From Candidatus Latescibacterota bacterium (GTDB lineage Bacteria; Latescibacterota; UBA2968; UBA8231): 6,094 bases of DNA. Position numbers and translations under genes: made by a program. Shown one piece after another: positions 1-5,852 of this stretch. Every line of letters starts with the position of its first letter. Position 1 is the first letter of the stretch. The stretch lies in NCBI GenBank assembly GCA_003529325.1, contig DPVW01000200.1, positions 1-6,094 on the forward strand. Reading direction: 5' to 3'. Under the pieces are notes generated by a model. That model saw only the letters and a program-made list of their open reading frames with translations, was not told where the DNA came from and did no database searches.

Positions 1-1
1 C

Positions 2-211
2 TCGAATTCAGCGAGACTTCGTAACGAGAAAACCCGCAACCACATCCGCACCGCGCAATTCGACCTAGTCGGGGAGTGTGATCTTGTTGCTCACCTCGTG
101 CGCGGAACGGGAGGGCAGAACCCGCTCGTTGCGGCAAGTTCGAAGCGTTTCACCATGCCCTATTGCAAGGGGCGTGCCAAACCGATGACGTCGCTTGAGA
201 AAGTAGCCTAA
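2..211 (+). CDS. possible 3' end of an ORF entering from the left edge
   Basis: The frame starting at base 2 is open for 69 codons without a stop and ends at TAA 209-211, so it could be the C-terminus of a gene that begins outside the window. The translation (for example NEKTRNHIRTAQFDLVGE, then LVRGTGGQNPLVAA, ending TSLEKVA) has a mixed, globular-looking composition, but I recognise no family. After the TAA the same frame stays open for about 33 more codons, which could mean a degraded gene or simple chance. An open stretch of this length can arise by chance in GC-rich DNA, so support is weak. The opposite strand shows no better candidate. Confidence 0.25.
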   Translation, partial: SNSARLRNEKTRNHIRTAQFDLVGECDLVAHLVRGTGGQNPLVAASSKRFTMPYCKGRAKPMTSLEKVA

Positions 212-263
212 CTGGTTGAACTATTTGATAGGCAGGACTTCGAAGAGAATGTCATATGGCTCA

Positions 264-288
264 GACCAAAACTGACAACAGTTTGGTC
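264..288. repeat. inverted repeat / hairpin in the leader
   Basis: Left arm GACCAAAACTG (264-274), loop ACAA (275-278), right arm CAGTTTGGTC (279-288). The arms pair over 10 bp with one extra A bulged in the left arm. No T-run follows, so it is not an intrinsic terminator. It could be an operator for a dimeric regulator or a leader-RNA hairpin. The right half resembles a second site: TGACAA-cagtt-TGGTCG at 273-289 compared with TGACAA-ttatc-TGGTCG at 345-361. Confidence 0.5.
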
Positions 289-340
289 GCCAAGATCCAT
301 ATACATCGCCTAACCAGTTTATGTACAGCAAGTTACGTTT

Positions 341-357
341 CAGATGACAATTATCTG
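341..357. repeat. short inverted repeat CAGAT-7-ATCTG
   Basis: CAGAT (341-345) and ATCTG (353-357) are exact reverse complements separated by 7 bases. The site overlaps the second copy of the TGACAA-N5-TGGTCG motif (345-361). The first copy lies in the hairpin 72 bp upstream. Two similar sites in one leader would fit binding by a single regulator, but a 5-bp arm alone is weak evidence. Confidence 0.25.
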
Positions 358-468
358 GTCGGTATGTGCAGCAACATGGTCAGTAGCGCCCACCGCCAAC
401 AGGGCTTGACGGTGGCCCTCTGTGAGCCAATCGTTTCAGCAACCGCTCCTTAATAGAGAGAAGCCACG

Positions 469-1308
469 ATGATCATCGATTCGCACTCACACGCCTGGGA
501 GTTCTGGCCATACGAACCTCCCGTTCCAGATCACAACAGCCGGGGTCTGGCGGAGTTGATGTTGTGGGAGATGGACCGCAATGGTGTCGATCAGGCGGTA
601 CTGGTCTGCGCCCGCATCGAGCACAATCCGGAGAATAATGAGTACGTGCACGATGTGATCCGTCGGCATCCGGACCGATTCATCCAGTTCGCCGATGTCG
701 ATTGCTCCTGGTCCGACACCTATCACACCCCTGGGGCGGCTGCACGGCTGCGCCAGGCTGCCGAACGCTACGAACTGAAGGGGTTCACCCATTATCTGAA
801 GGCCGACACCGAGTGGTTTGCTTCCGACGAGGGACTGGCCTTCTTCGAAATGGCGGCAGAGTTGAAGCTGATCGCCAGTCTCGCTCTGGGGCCGGCGTGG
901 CAACCGGCCCTGCAGGAGTTGGCGCGACGATTCCCAACGGTGCCCTTCCTCTGCCATCACATGGCGGGGGCGCGGGTCGGTGACGACGAACGGCTGGCGC
1001 GGATCACGGCCTCCGCCGCCGTGCCCAACATCTACATCAAGATGTCAGGTTTCCACTATGCGGCGCCGGCGACCTGGGAGTATCCCTACCACGACACCCA
1101 TGACGTCGTGCGTGGGTTATACGATGCCTTTGGCGCCGATCGTCTCTGCTGGGGGTCTGACTATCCGGTGGTGCGCACGCACATGACCCACCAGCATGCC
1201 CTCGAGGCGTTTCGTACCCACTGTACCTTCATCCCTGAACAGGACCGGTCGAAGATCCTTGGCTCGAGCCTGCAGCGACTGCTCGAGGCGGCGGGTCCGG
1301 CGACCTGA
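469..1308 (+). CDS. amidohydrolase family 2 metal-dependent hydrolase
   Basis: A complete 279-residue protein of the amidohydrolase-2 (Amidohydro_2) type, a cytoplasmic TIM-barrel hydrolase. Family relatives act on lactones, amides or carboxylates, including sugar-lactonases, 2-pyrone-4,6-dicarboxylate lactonase and decarboxylases such as ACMSD. The N-terminal strand carries the metal motif HSH (residues 6-8, in DSHSHAW). Strand-end histidines lie at 163-164 (FLCHHMAGA), matching the family's conserved dH.G position. The C-terminal RLCWGSDYP supplies the conserved aspartate D231. Length is normal for the family. The ATG at 469 is chosen because a purine-rich GAGAGAAG lies just upstream and the HxH motif sits at the expected distance from the start. 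The gene is intact. Other catabolic-type genes lie downstream (TIM-barrel protein, cysteine hydrolase, RraA remnant). The substrate cannot be told from sequence alone. Confidence 0.9.
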   Translation: MIIDSHSHAWEFWPYEPPVPDHNSRGLAELMLWEMDRNGVDQAVLVCARIEHNPENNEYVHDVIRRHPDRFIQFADVDCSWSDTYHTPGAAARLRQAAERYELKGFTHYLKADTEWFASDEGLAFFEMAAELKLIASLALGPAWQPALQELARRFPTVPFLCHHMAGARVGDDERLARITASAAVPNIYIKMSGFHYAAPATWEYPYHDTHDVVRGLYDAFGADRLCWGSDYPVVRTHMTHQHALEAFRTHCTFIPEQDRSKILGSSLQRLLEAAGPAT

Positions 1309-1317
1309 ACGGGGTGC

Positions 1318-1344
1318 TTGAATGGCTGGATTTTTGGCTATATT
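1318..1344 (+). promoter_or_regulatory. possible promoter with leaderless start for the charged-protein gene
   Basis: TTGAAT (1318-1323) and TATATT (1339-1344) resemble sigma-70 -35 and -10 boxes, but the 15-bp spacer is short. The usual initiation point, about 7 bases after the -10, falls at G1351 of GTGATG (1351-1356), the first in-frame starts of the next protein. No Shine-Dalgarno precedes these starts. That would fit a leaderless transcript, but the case rests only on motif resemblance. Confidence 0.25.
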
Positions 1345-1349
1345 GCTGA

Positions 1350-1659
1350 TGTGATGACGACTGCCCCGCCCAACAGAGCTCCGCCATCGAATTGCCCAGC
1401 GCCCTCAAAGTGGAGCTGTGGAAGCGTGTGGATCGGCGCTTGCGCAACGGTGAAGTGCTGATCACCAACGAGCAGTTCTTCAAGGGCATGGTGCGTGATT
1501 TTCGCCGTCTTTGTCGGGGTCGCACCCGACCATGTGGCGAAAGTTCGACTCCTCGAGATGATCGTGCAGGTCAACGAGAAGCATCCGCACACATACCTGA
1601 GTGCCGGAATCAATAATGCCGTCGATTCGTTCTGCAAATCCTGCTCGTGCGGCGCGTGA
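1350..1659 (+). CDS. N-terminal segments of the broken charged protein
   Basis: Two overlapping open frames cover this part. The first is open from 1350 and runs through KVELWKRVDRRLRNGEVLI and EQFFKGMVRDF; its earliest catalogue start is TTG 1392, with no Shine-Dalgarno. The second is open through AVFVGVAPDHVAKVRLLEMI, VNEKHPHTYLSAGINNAV and DSFC, ending at TGA 1657-1659. Dropping one T from the run at 1499-1502 joins them cleanly (GAT TTC GCC GTC). The out-of-frame continuation of the first piece (RRLCRGRTRPCGESS) looks unlike natural protein, which supports the join. It is not likely to be translated as an independent product. Confidence 0.45.
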
Positions 1660-2530
1660 GATGATCGTGAGCATGGTCAAGGAGGGGCGCACCGCCGCAT
1701 GGCTGGAAGGCCTCGGGATCGACGTCGATGAACGAACGCTCAACGATACAGTCGAACAGGCGATCATTCGGGTCACCGAAGGCAAGAAGCTGAGTGCACC
1801 GCCGGTGCGGCCGGAGGAGCGCAAACGTCGGATGCGTCGTGGTGTGTCGATGGCGGGTGTCAGTCAGACAAGCATAAAGGAGCCGGTGGTCGAGGCGGCG
1901 GAGCCCTCAGCATACGAGCCTGAGCCCACCGAAGAAGAACAGGCCCAGCGGGTCGAGGAGGATCGTGCGCGTGCTGAGGAACTGGCAGGTGAGGAGATCC
2001 ACCGAGCGCCACGCAATCTCGACGCCTATATGCAGCAGAAGCTGCTGAACGAGGAGGAGGTCGCCGACCTCAAGAAGTTGTATGGGATCGACAAGCGCCT
2101 CGCCGATGGCGATATCGACGACGAGGAAGCGAATCGCCTGCGCAGTGAAATTTCCGATGTCGTGCGGGAGAAACTGCAGAGCCGCCTGCGCGAGGCGGTG
2201 AGCAACTCGGTGCGTTATATCACCGTTTTCGAAGCGTTACGACGTTTGCCGCAGGATCGAGACGTAGCTCTCAGCATGTTGATTCGTCACAAGAATCAGG
2301 TCGCCCCTGCTGAGGATCAAGACGTCAATCTGAGTATCGTCACCCATACGCTGAGCGAGGACGACGCATTGCTTGAGCAGCTCGGTCTGCTGATGGAGCG
2401 AAAGGATCCCGAGATGCGTATGATAGCGGCGAATATGCCGCCTTATCGACACATCTACGCCGGATCAGACGATTGGCAAGTTGACCGTCGATGCCAAGTT
2501 CGTCGACGACCTGCGCGAGCTGAGCCATGA
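1616..2530 (+). CDS. main open segment of the charged helical protein, hypothetical
   Basis: The longest readable piece is 304 codons from ATG 1616 (a GTG at 1601 is also in frame), ending at TGA 2528-2530. If the frameshifts are real, this would be the only sizeable intact product. It has a basic stretch RPEERKRRMRRG about 70 residues in, then a Glu/Arg-rich region (EEEQAQRVEEDRARAEEL) that looks like a single long helix or coiled coil. Helical, leucine-rich segments follow (LLNEEEVADLKKLYGIDKRL, VREKLQSRLREAV). The last ~22 residues (after HIYA: GSDDWQVDRRCQVRRR and on) look out of frame, because the protein-like reading moves to another frame at 2459-2462. No Shine-Dalgarno precedes 1601 or 1616, which argues that it is an internal fragment. 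Function unknown. Confidence 0.5.
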   Translation: MPSIRSANPARAAREMIVSMVKEGRTAAWLEGLGIDVDERTLNDTVEQAIIRVTEGKKLSAPPVRPEERKRRMRRGVSMAGVSQTSIKEPVVEAAEPSAYEPEPTEEEQAQRVEEDRARAEELAGEEIHRAPRNLDAYMQQKLLNEEEVADLKKLYGIDKRLADGDIDDEEANRLRSEISDVVREKLQSRLREAVSNSVRYITVFEALRRLPQDRDVALSMLIRHKNQVAPAEDQDVNLSIVTHTLSEDDALLEQLGLLMERKDPEMRMIAANMPPYRHIYAGSDDWQVDRRCQVRRRPARAEP

Positions 2531-2885
2531 GGAGTTGTCAGAGAGGCTCAATTCGGAAGACACGGAGGTACGCGTCAAGGCAGCGGCGGATATCAAGTGC
2601 ATGGTCGCCCTGTTGACCAACCTGCTGAATTCGACAAGCGCTTTCCACAAGGAGTTGCGCCGATTGCTCATCGGTTCAAAAATGAAGAGCATGTTCGACG
2701 GATCCACCGACGAACGGGAGGGTCGCAACCGCGTCAATCAGTTCTTACGGCGGCGTCTCAACAGCATGTATCCCGGCCTGTCGCATGAGGAGCGGGCAGA
2801 GATCGACAAGATGAGCCAGGTCATCATGGAGGGCAAAGGAGAGGAAGAGGGGGAGGACAGGGCCAAACGTGTGTATCGTGTGTGA
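2481..2885 (+). CDS. C-terminal segment of the charged helical protein, hypothetical
   Basis: This is 134 codons from a TTG at 2481 to TGA 2883-2885, overlapping the previous open segment by 50 bases in another frame. The protein-like reading in this frame actually begins about 2460 (PDQTIGKLTVDAKFVDDL), before any start codon, so it is best seen as the continuation of the upstream piece rather than a gene of its own. It contains helical, charged stretches (LREL-SHEELSERLNSED, AFHKELRRLLIGSKMKS) and ends in an acidic-then-basic tail (EGKGEEEGEDRAKRVYRV). No catalytic motif or known family is recognised. The next gene starts 6 bases after the stop, in the same frame. Confidence 0.45.
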   Translation: MTVDAKFVDDLRELSHEELSERLNSEDTEVRVKAAADIKCMVALLTNLLNSTSAFHKELRRLLIGSKMKSMFDGSTDEREGRNRVNQFLRRRLNSMYPGLSHEERAEIDKMSQVIMEGKGEEEGEDRAKRVYRV

Positions 2886-2891
2886 CAACCC

Positions 2892-3617
2892 ATGATGATC
2901 ATCCTCCTCATCTGTGCCGCACAGTTGGTCGCCATGCCGCTCCACGGACAATGGTCGGCGGAGCCGGTTGTGAGCGACCGAGAAGATTTCCGATTGCGTC
3001 TGCTGCAGGCCCTCGATCTCACACCGGGGCAGCAGGACACGCTGCGCCAACTGCGCGAATATCTGCAGCAGGACATCCAGGTATTACGTGACCAGGTGGC
3101 GGTTGGGGATATTCTGTCCCAAGAGGGCCGGTTGCGTTACGGGGACGTGATCGACATGTATCGGGTCACCCTCGATTCGGTACTCACATTTGAGCAGCTG
3201 CAACTGCTTGCACGTGCTCGTATCCACCTGTTCGATCTGGCCCTTTACGAGGGCCAACCCAAGCCGGATGTGCCACAACGACTGGCCGACGCTCTCGAAC
3301 TGGATGACCTGCAACGTCGCCACTGGCTGGCGCTGCTGGCTCGGCAGCGGGACCAGGTGCGAAGGTTGCGTTCCGAAGGAGAGACGCTCTCTACCGGGGA
3401 CTATCGACGACTGCTGGAAGAATTCCGATTTGCCTTTGAAGGCATCCTGACCCCTGAGCAACGTCTTGAACTCGAGCGCGTACGTCTGGCGCGAGTGCGG
3501 CGGGAGGAGGCGTTGGATGCGGCGCAGATGGATTTGTTGAACGAATTTCCCATGCCGATCGATGATGACTGGGAGTCACTCGAGTCGGAACTCGGTGGTA
3601 CCGACGCCGAACCGTAG
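2892..3617 (+). CDS. probable exported LTxxQ-repeat (Spy/CpxP-like) helical protein
   Basis: A 241-residue protein. Residues 3-15 are hydrophobic (IILLICAAQLVAM) and look like a signal sequence with possible cleavage near WSA (21-23). It lacks the usual basic residue at the N-terminus, so export is likely but not certain. The rest is helical and resembles the LTxxQ motif proteins (Spy/CpxP type, periplasmic chaperone or stress-sensor proteins): LTPGQQ at 43-48, LTFEQ at 98-102, LTPEQ at 186-190, and a diverged LDDLQ at 137-141. Residues ~36-110 and ~131-199 align as two copies, each beginning ALxL...Q and ending LTxEQ..L.R.R. The tail is acidic (PIDDDWESLESELGG). The start follows the upstream stop by 6 bases with no clear Shine-Dalgarno, so translation probably depends on coupling. 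A role next to the charged protein is not known. Confidence 0.65.
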   Translation: MMIILLICAAQLVAMPLHGQWSAEPVVSDREDFRLRLLQALDLTPGQQDTLRQLREYLQQDIQVLRDQVAVGDILSQEGRLRYGDVIDMYRVTLDSVLTFEQLQLLARARIHLFDLALYEGQPKPDVPQRLADALELDDLQRRHWLALLARQRDQVRRLRSEGETLSTGDYRRLLEEFRFAFEGILTPEQRLELERVRLARVRREEALDAAQMDLLNEFPMPIDDDWESLESELGGTDAEP

Positions 3618-3653
3618 ATGCACGACTGTGCGTCCCGTTTTTGATCGATGAAC

Positions 3654-3658
3654 AGGAG
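3654..3658 (+). promoter_or_regulatory. Shine-Dalgarno AGGAG choosing ATG 3663
   Basis: AGGAG lies 4 bases before ATG 3663. The upstream in-frame ATG at 3648 has no such element and would place the AGGAG inside the coding region. This favours 3663 as the true start and shortens the product by five residues. Confidence 0.6.
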
Positions 3659-3662
3659 CGTC

Positions 3663-5006
3663 ATGCTACAACCATGGATTCGAATCGGCCAGCCCCTGGA
3701 GGATGTGGTCGATGACTACGAGCGCATCTTCGATGCCTGGCAGGCGGGCGGAATTGCCGGCCTCGTCTTCGGGCGCCTGCTGTTTGCTGATGACAACGGT
3801 GGTTTCACGGTGCCGGCGTATCGATCAGATCCGGAGATCTTCCGCCGACGGGGGATCGAACTGGAGGCGACGGACGCACCGCTGAACGCCGACAAGGAGA
3901 AGCGTCTGCAGCAGATGCTCGATGACGCCAAGCGTCGTGGCTGGGGGGTGCTGATCTTCTGCCCGGGTCAGGGCACACATCGGGCGACGGGATTGCCCGT
4001 TACCGAGGACCCCCACGGAGCGCAACTGCAGGCGGCGATCTGGGAAGACGTGTTCAGCGCCTTTCCGCAAGCCGATGGTGGCTTGATGGATGGCTGGACG
4101 GAGTCTGCCTACGAACTCATCTACCATCACGGCAACGCCGTCTTCCGTGAGATGAATGACAACGAGAAGAGCACCGCCGATGCACGTGGCTGGGATGCGC
4201 AGCGCCTCGACGCCGGCCGCGCACAGCTGCACACGCGCTTTCAGAATTTCAGCTCGAGGCAGGTCCAGTACTACGGCGATCACGGGTTTCTCCAGGGCAT
4301 CAACCTGTTTGATCTGACGGAAGACGCCCTCTACTGGTTACGCTGGCGGCGCGATGACGGTCTGGCGACGGCCCGCGCTTTCCGCGGTGAACTTGACAAG
4401 TTGCCACGGAAGCTGCTACTGGGCAACGGCCTGCGCTCGGCGGTATTCAGTGGCATGACGGCCATCGATTATCTGGCCTGGGACGAGGTCATAGACATTT
4501 TTCAGGTGAAACACTACTTCTGGCACCGTGGCTTCGACGGCCTCTATGGTACGGTGGCGCGTTGGGTGCAGCAGATCCAGCGGTGGAATCCTGGTCTCTC
4601 AGAGACCGAATGTTTCACCGTCGCCCGCGCCTGGCTCGGCGTCCACCTGCCCCAGGTGGAATCCCTTGCTGACATGGAGCTGGGTTTTCCACAGGCCTTC
4701 TTCGACGAGGTCGTCAAAGAGGAGACAGCGCGCGCCCTGGCGGCGGTGAAAGATCCGCAGAAGATCCTTCCCTGGGTGGATACAGGCAGAATGCCACACG
4801 CCGGGGATCCGATGACGGCTGGGGATCTATACCGGATTCTGGTGGCCTCGGAGGAGGCGGGGTTGCAGCGGTTCCTGTTCCACAATCACGCACATTTGAC
4901 GGCGGCGGAATGGAAGGTGATTTCGCGGATGTGTGGTGCAGAATGGAATGAGGACCCTGGGGGATACTGGCCGCCGGCGACGCCACGGCCTGCGGTGTTT
5001 GGCTAA
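3663..5006 (+). CDS. uncharacterised TIM-barrel-like protein, possibly glycoside-hydrolase-like
   Basis: A 447-residue cytoplasmic protein (no signal peptide) starting MLQPWIRIGQP. Alternating strand-like and helix-like segments suggest a (beta/alpha)8 barrel: GGIAGLVFGRLLF, RRGWGVLIFCPGQGTH, GLMDGWTESAYEL, the region around LLLGNGLRSAVFSG, WDEVIDIFQVKHYFWHRGFD, and GLQRFLFHNHAHLTAAEW near the C-terminus. Acidic residues D143 and E147 in DGWTE, D274/E275 in WDE, and the HNHAH cluster (407-411) sit at strand ends and are candidate active-site residues. Some uncharacterised bacterial TIM-barrel hydrolases read like this, but I cannot name a family or a substrate. ATG 3663 is preferred because AGGAG precedes it; ATG 3648 is the alternative. 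The gene is intact and lies between the LTxxQ gene and the cysteine hydrolase, in a neighbourhood with other small-molecule enzymes. Confidence 0.6.
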   Translation: MLQPWIRIGQPLEDVVDDYERIFDAWQAGGIAGLVFGRLLFADDNGGFTVPAYRSDPEIFRRRGIELEATDAPLNADKEKRLQQMLDDAKRRGWGVLIFCPGQGTHRATGLPVTEDPHGAQLQAAIWEDVFSAFPQADGGLMDGWTESAYELIYHHGNAVFREMNDNEKSTADARGWDAQRLDAGRAQLHTRFQNFSSRQVQYYGDHGFLQGINLFDLTEDALYWLRWRRDDGLATARAFRGELDKLPRKLLLGNGLRSAVFSGMTAIDYLAWDEVIDIFQVKHYFWHRGFDGLYGTVARWVQQIQRWNPGLSETECFTVARAWLGVHLPQVESLADMELGFPQAFFDEVVKEETARALAAVKDPQKILPWVDTGRMPHAGDPMTAGDLYRILVASEEAGLQRFLFHNHAHLTAAEWKVISRMCGAEWNEDPGGYWPPATPRPAVFG

Positions 5007-5150
5007 GGCGGTTGTTCTGGGTCGGGCCTTCGCCAGAAGCCGCCATTCCCCATGGAGCGGAGAGAAAACTAAAAAAGGCTTCGGCTCCTTCGGGGTTCCT
5101 CGAATTTGGGGGACTGAAGGAAGCGGAAATCAGAGGTGGTTCACCCGTTT
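5007..5150. other. intergenic region with TTCGG repeats and A-tract
   Basis: No gene is seen. An A-tract (5071-5076) is followed by three TTCGG copies (within 5080-5094: GGCTTCGGCTCCTTCGGGG). On the - strand this reads as a GC-rich segment followed by six Ts, superficially like a terminator, but the arms pair poorly. No T-run follows on the + strand, so it is not a clear terminator for the preceding gene. GCTCCTTC (5084-5091) and the GAAGGAAGC downstream can pair imperfectly. Confidence 0.2.
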
Positions 5151-5155
5151 GGGAG
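5151..5155 (+). promoter_or_regulatory. Shine-Dalgarno GGGAG choosing ATG 5163
   Basis: GGGAG stands 7 bases before ATG 5163. The frame is open back to a GTG at 5136, but that start has no well-spaced Shine-Dalgarno and adds nine residues (MVHPFGSVD) outside the conserved fold. ATG 5163 is therefore preferred. Confidence 0.6.
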
Positions 5156-5162
5156 TGTGGAC

Positions 5163-5834
5163 ATGGCTGAGTTGAGGTTGCCGGTGCGGTGGTATGGGGG
5201 TGCGGGGCATGTGTTTGATGATCTGGCGTTGGTGTTGGAGCAGACGGCGTTCATGATTGTGGATTCTGATTGTGGGGAGGGCAATTCTTATGTCGAGGAT
5301 GGGATCGCGCCCGCGTTGGCGGCGGCGCGGGCGGCGGGTATGCATGTGATCTTTATCCACAATGATTTCTCCCTTGCCGATGAGCCTGGCAGTATCAAGC
5401 GGGAGATTCATGGGACTCGGTGGGGGAATGTGGAGGCTGCCACAAGGCCAGCCCCTGCACGTAGGCCCGTCGTACCGAACTACTCGTCGTCGATCCAACC
5501 GCTGGCACATGAGCCGGATTTTCCCAAGCGGGAGTGGTCCGGTTTTCATGAGACGCATGTGGACTATCATCTGCGCTGTCACGATATCAAGACACTGATC
5601 GCCGTGGGCTTTTCCCAACGGGCCTGTCTCTATCAGACGTGTGCCGGTGCGGTGGAGCACAATTATCGGGTCGTGCTGTTACGGGACTGCACGCAGTCTT
5701 CGGAGTATCCCGACACGGTCGACGAATCCCTAGAGGAGGGGGGCTGGTTGCGCAAGATCATGTTTCGCAACTTCGAGCATGTCATCGGCTATACATCGAC
5801 AAGCGCCGAATTTGTCGGTGCACTGCAGGGGTAG
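5163..5834 (+). CDS. isochorismatase-superfamily cysteine hydrolase
   Basis: A complete 223-residue cytoplasmic protein of the cysteine hydrolase / isochorismatase-like superfamily (nicotinamidase, N-carbamoylsarcosine amidase, ureidoacrylate and maleamate amidohydrolases). The catalytic triad is visible: D34 in FMIVDSDCGEG, K122 in DFPKREWSGF, and nucleophile C155 in VGFSQRACLYQT, the counterpart of the family's GVxTxxCV. Usual superfamily features are present: the strand MHVIFIHNDF (60-69), then IKTLIAVGF before the cysteine and HNYRVVLLRDC after it. Length is normal. Likely reaction is hydrolysis of a C-N bond in a small amide, but the substrate is unknown. It is intact and converges on the RraA remnant, 11 bases between stops. 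Codons up to about 5440 favour G or T endings (GTG, GCG, TTG, GGG), while the rest favours C, an odd break inside one gene. Confidence 0.88.
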   Translation: MAELRLPVRWYGGAGHVFDDLALVLEQTAFMIVDSDCGEGNSYVEDGIAPALAAARAAGMHVIFIHNDFSLADEPGSIKREIHGTRWGNVEAATRPAPARRPVVPNYSSSIQPLAHEPDFPKREWSGFHETHVDYHLRCHDIKTLIAVGFSQRACLYQTCAGAVEHNYRVVLLRDCTQSSEYPDTVDESLEEGGWLRKIMFRNFEHVIGYTSTSAEFVGALQG

Positions 5835-5842
5835 GAGACAGG

Positions 5843-5852
5843 CTCTTAAGAG
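5843..5852. repeat. 10-bp perfect palindrome between convergent genes
   Basis: CTCTTAAGAG is a perfect palindrome spanning the stop of the - strand RraA remnant (TTA at 5846-5848) just after the + strand hydrolase ends. It has no loop and no T-run, so it is not a standard terminator and may be chance. Confidence 0.2.

Larger units (their letters stand above)
212..468. other. AT-richer non-coding leader upstream of the amidohydrolase
   Basis: No convincing gene is seen here. A 65-codon open frame at 256-453 (starting MAQTKTDNSL) has no clear Shine-Dalgarno, no recognisable motif and an unusual spread of Cys, Thr and Ser, so I read it as chance. The stretch is visibly richer in A and T than the coding DNA around it. 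It contains a strong inverted repeat (264-288), a weaker one (341-357), and the pair AACTGGTT (210-217) and AACCAGTT (312-319), which are reverse complements of each other. This composition suits a promoter or regulatory leader for the gene starting at 469. No clear -35/-10 pair could be picked; TTGACG at 406-411 lacks a good -10 partner. Confidence 0.4.
1354..2885 (+). pseudogene. frameshifted gene for a ~508-residue charged helical protein of unknown function
   Basis: Reading across frames gives one continuous protein-like sequence in pieces: a start near ATG 1354 (MTTAPPN); a piece reading ELPSALKVELWKRVD to GMVRDF up to about 1502; AVFVGVAPDHVAKVRLLEMI to NNAVDSFC (1504-1635); NPARAAREMIVSMVKEG to PPYRHIY (1637-2458); and PDQTIGKLTVDAKFVDD to the stop (2460-2885). 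The frame changes at about 1371-1389, at the T-run 1499-1502 (one T too many), around AAA 1636-1638 (one A too many restores the frame), and at 2459-2462. The protein is rich in Glu, Arg and Lys, has a basic patch (RPEERKRRMRRG), an acidic coiled-coil-like middle and helical C-terminal parts, with no signal peptide or membrane segment. I recognise no family. Four breaks while neighbouring genes are intact suggest a decaying gene, but single-base homopolymer errors would look the same. Confidence 0.6.

Noticed and set aside
256..453. 65-codon open frame in the leader
   Set aside because: No clear ribosome site, no protein-like motif, and it overlaps the inverted repeats. More likely a chance frame in non-coding DNA.
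1..468. transposase remnant or insertion-sequence end
   Set aside because: Neither strand gives a recognisable transposase motif, and no terminal inverted repeat or target duplication was found.
487..960. 157-codon minus-strand open frame
   Set aside because: It lies wholly opposite the well-supported amidohydrolase and has no motif; a shadow of GC-rich coding.
3825..4283. 152-codon minus-strand open frame
   Set aside because: Antisense to the intact TIM-barrel protein gene and without recognisable features.
5071..5100. terminator on the minus strand (GC-rich segment then six Ts)
   Set aside because: The arms do not form a continuous stem, and no minus-strand gene ends here.
5130..5660. 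176-codon minus-strand open frame
   Set aside because: Antisense to the cysteine hydrolase, whose catalytic Asp, Lys and Cys are all in place on the + strand.
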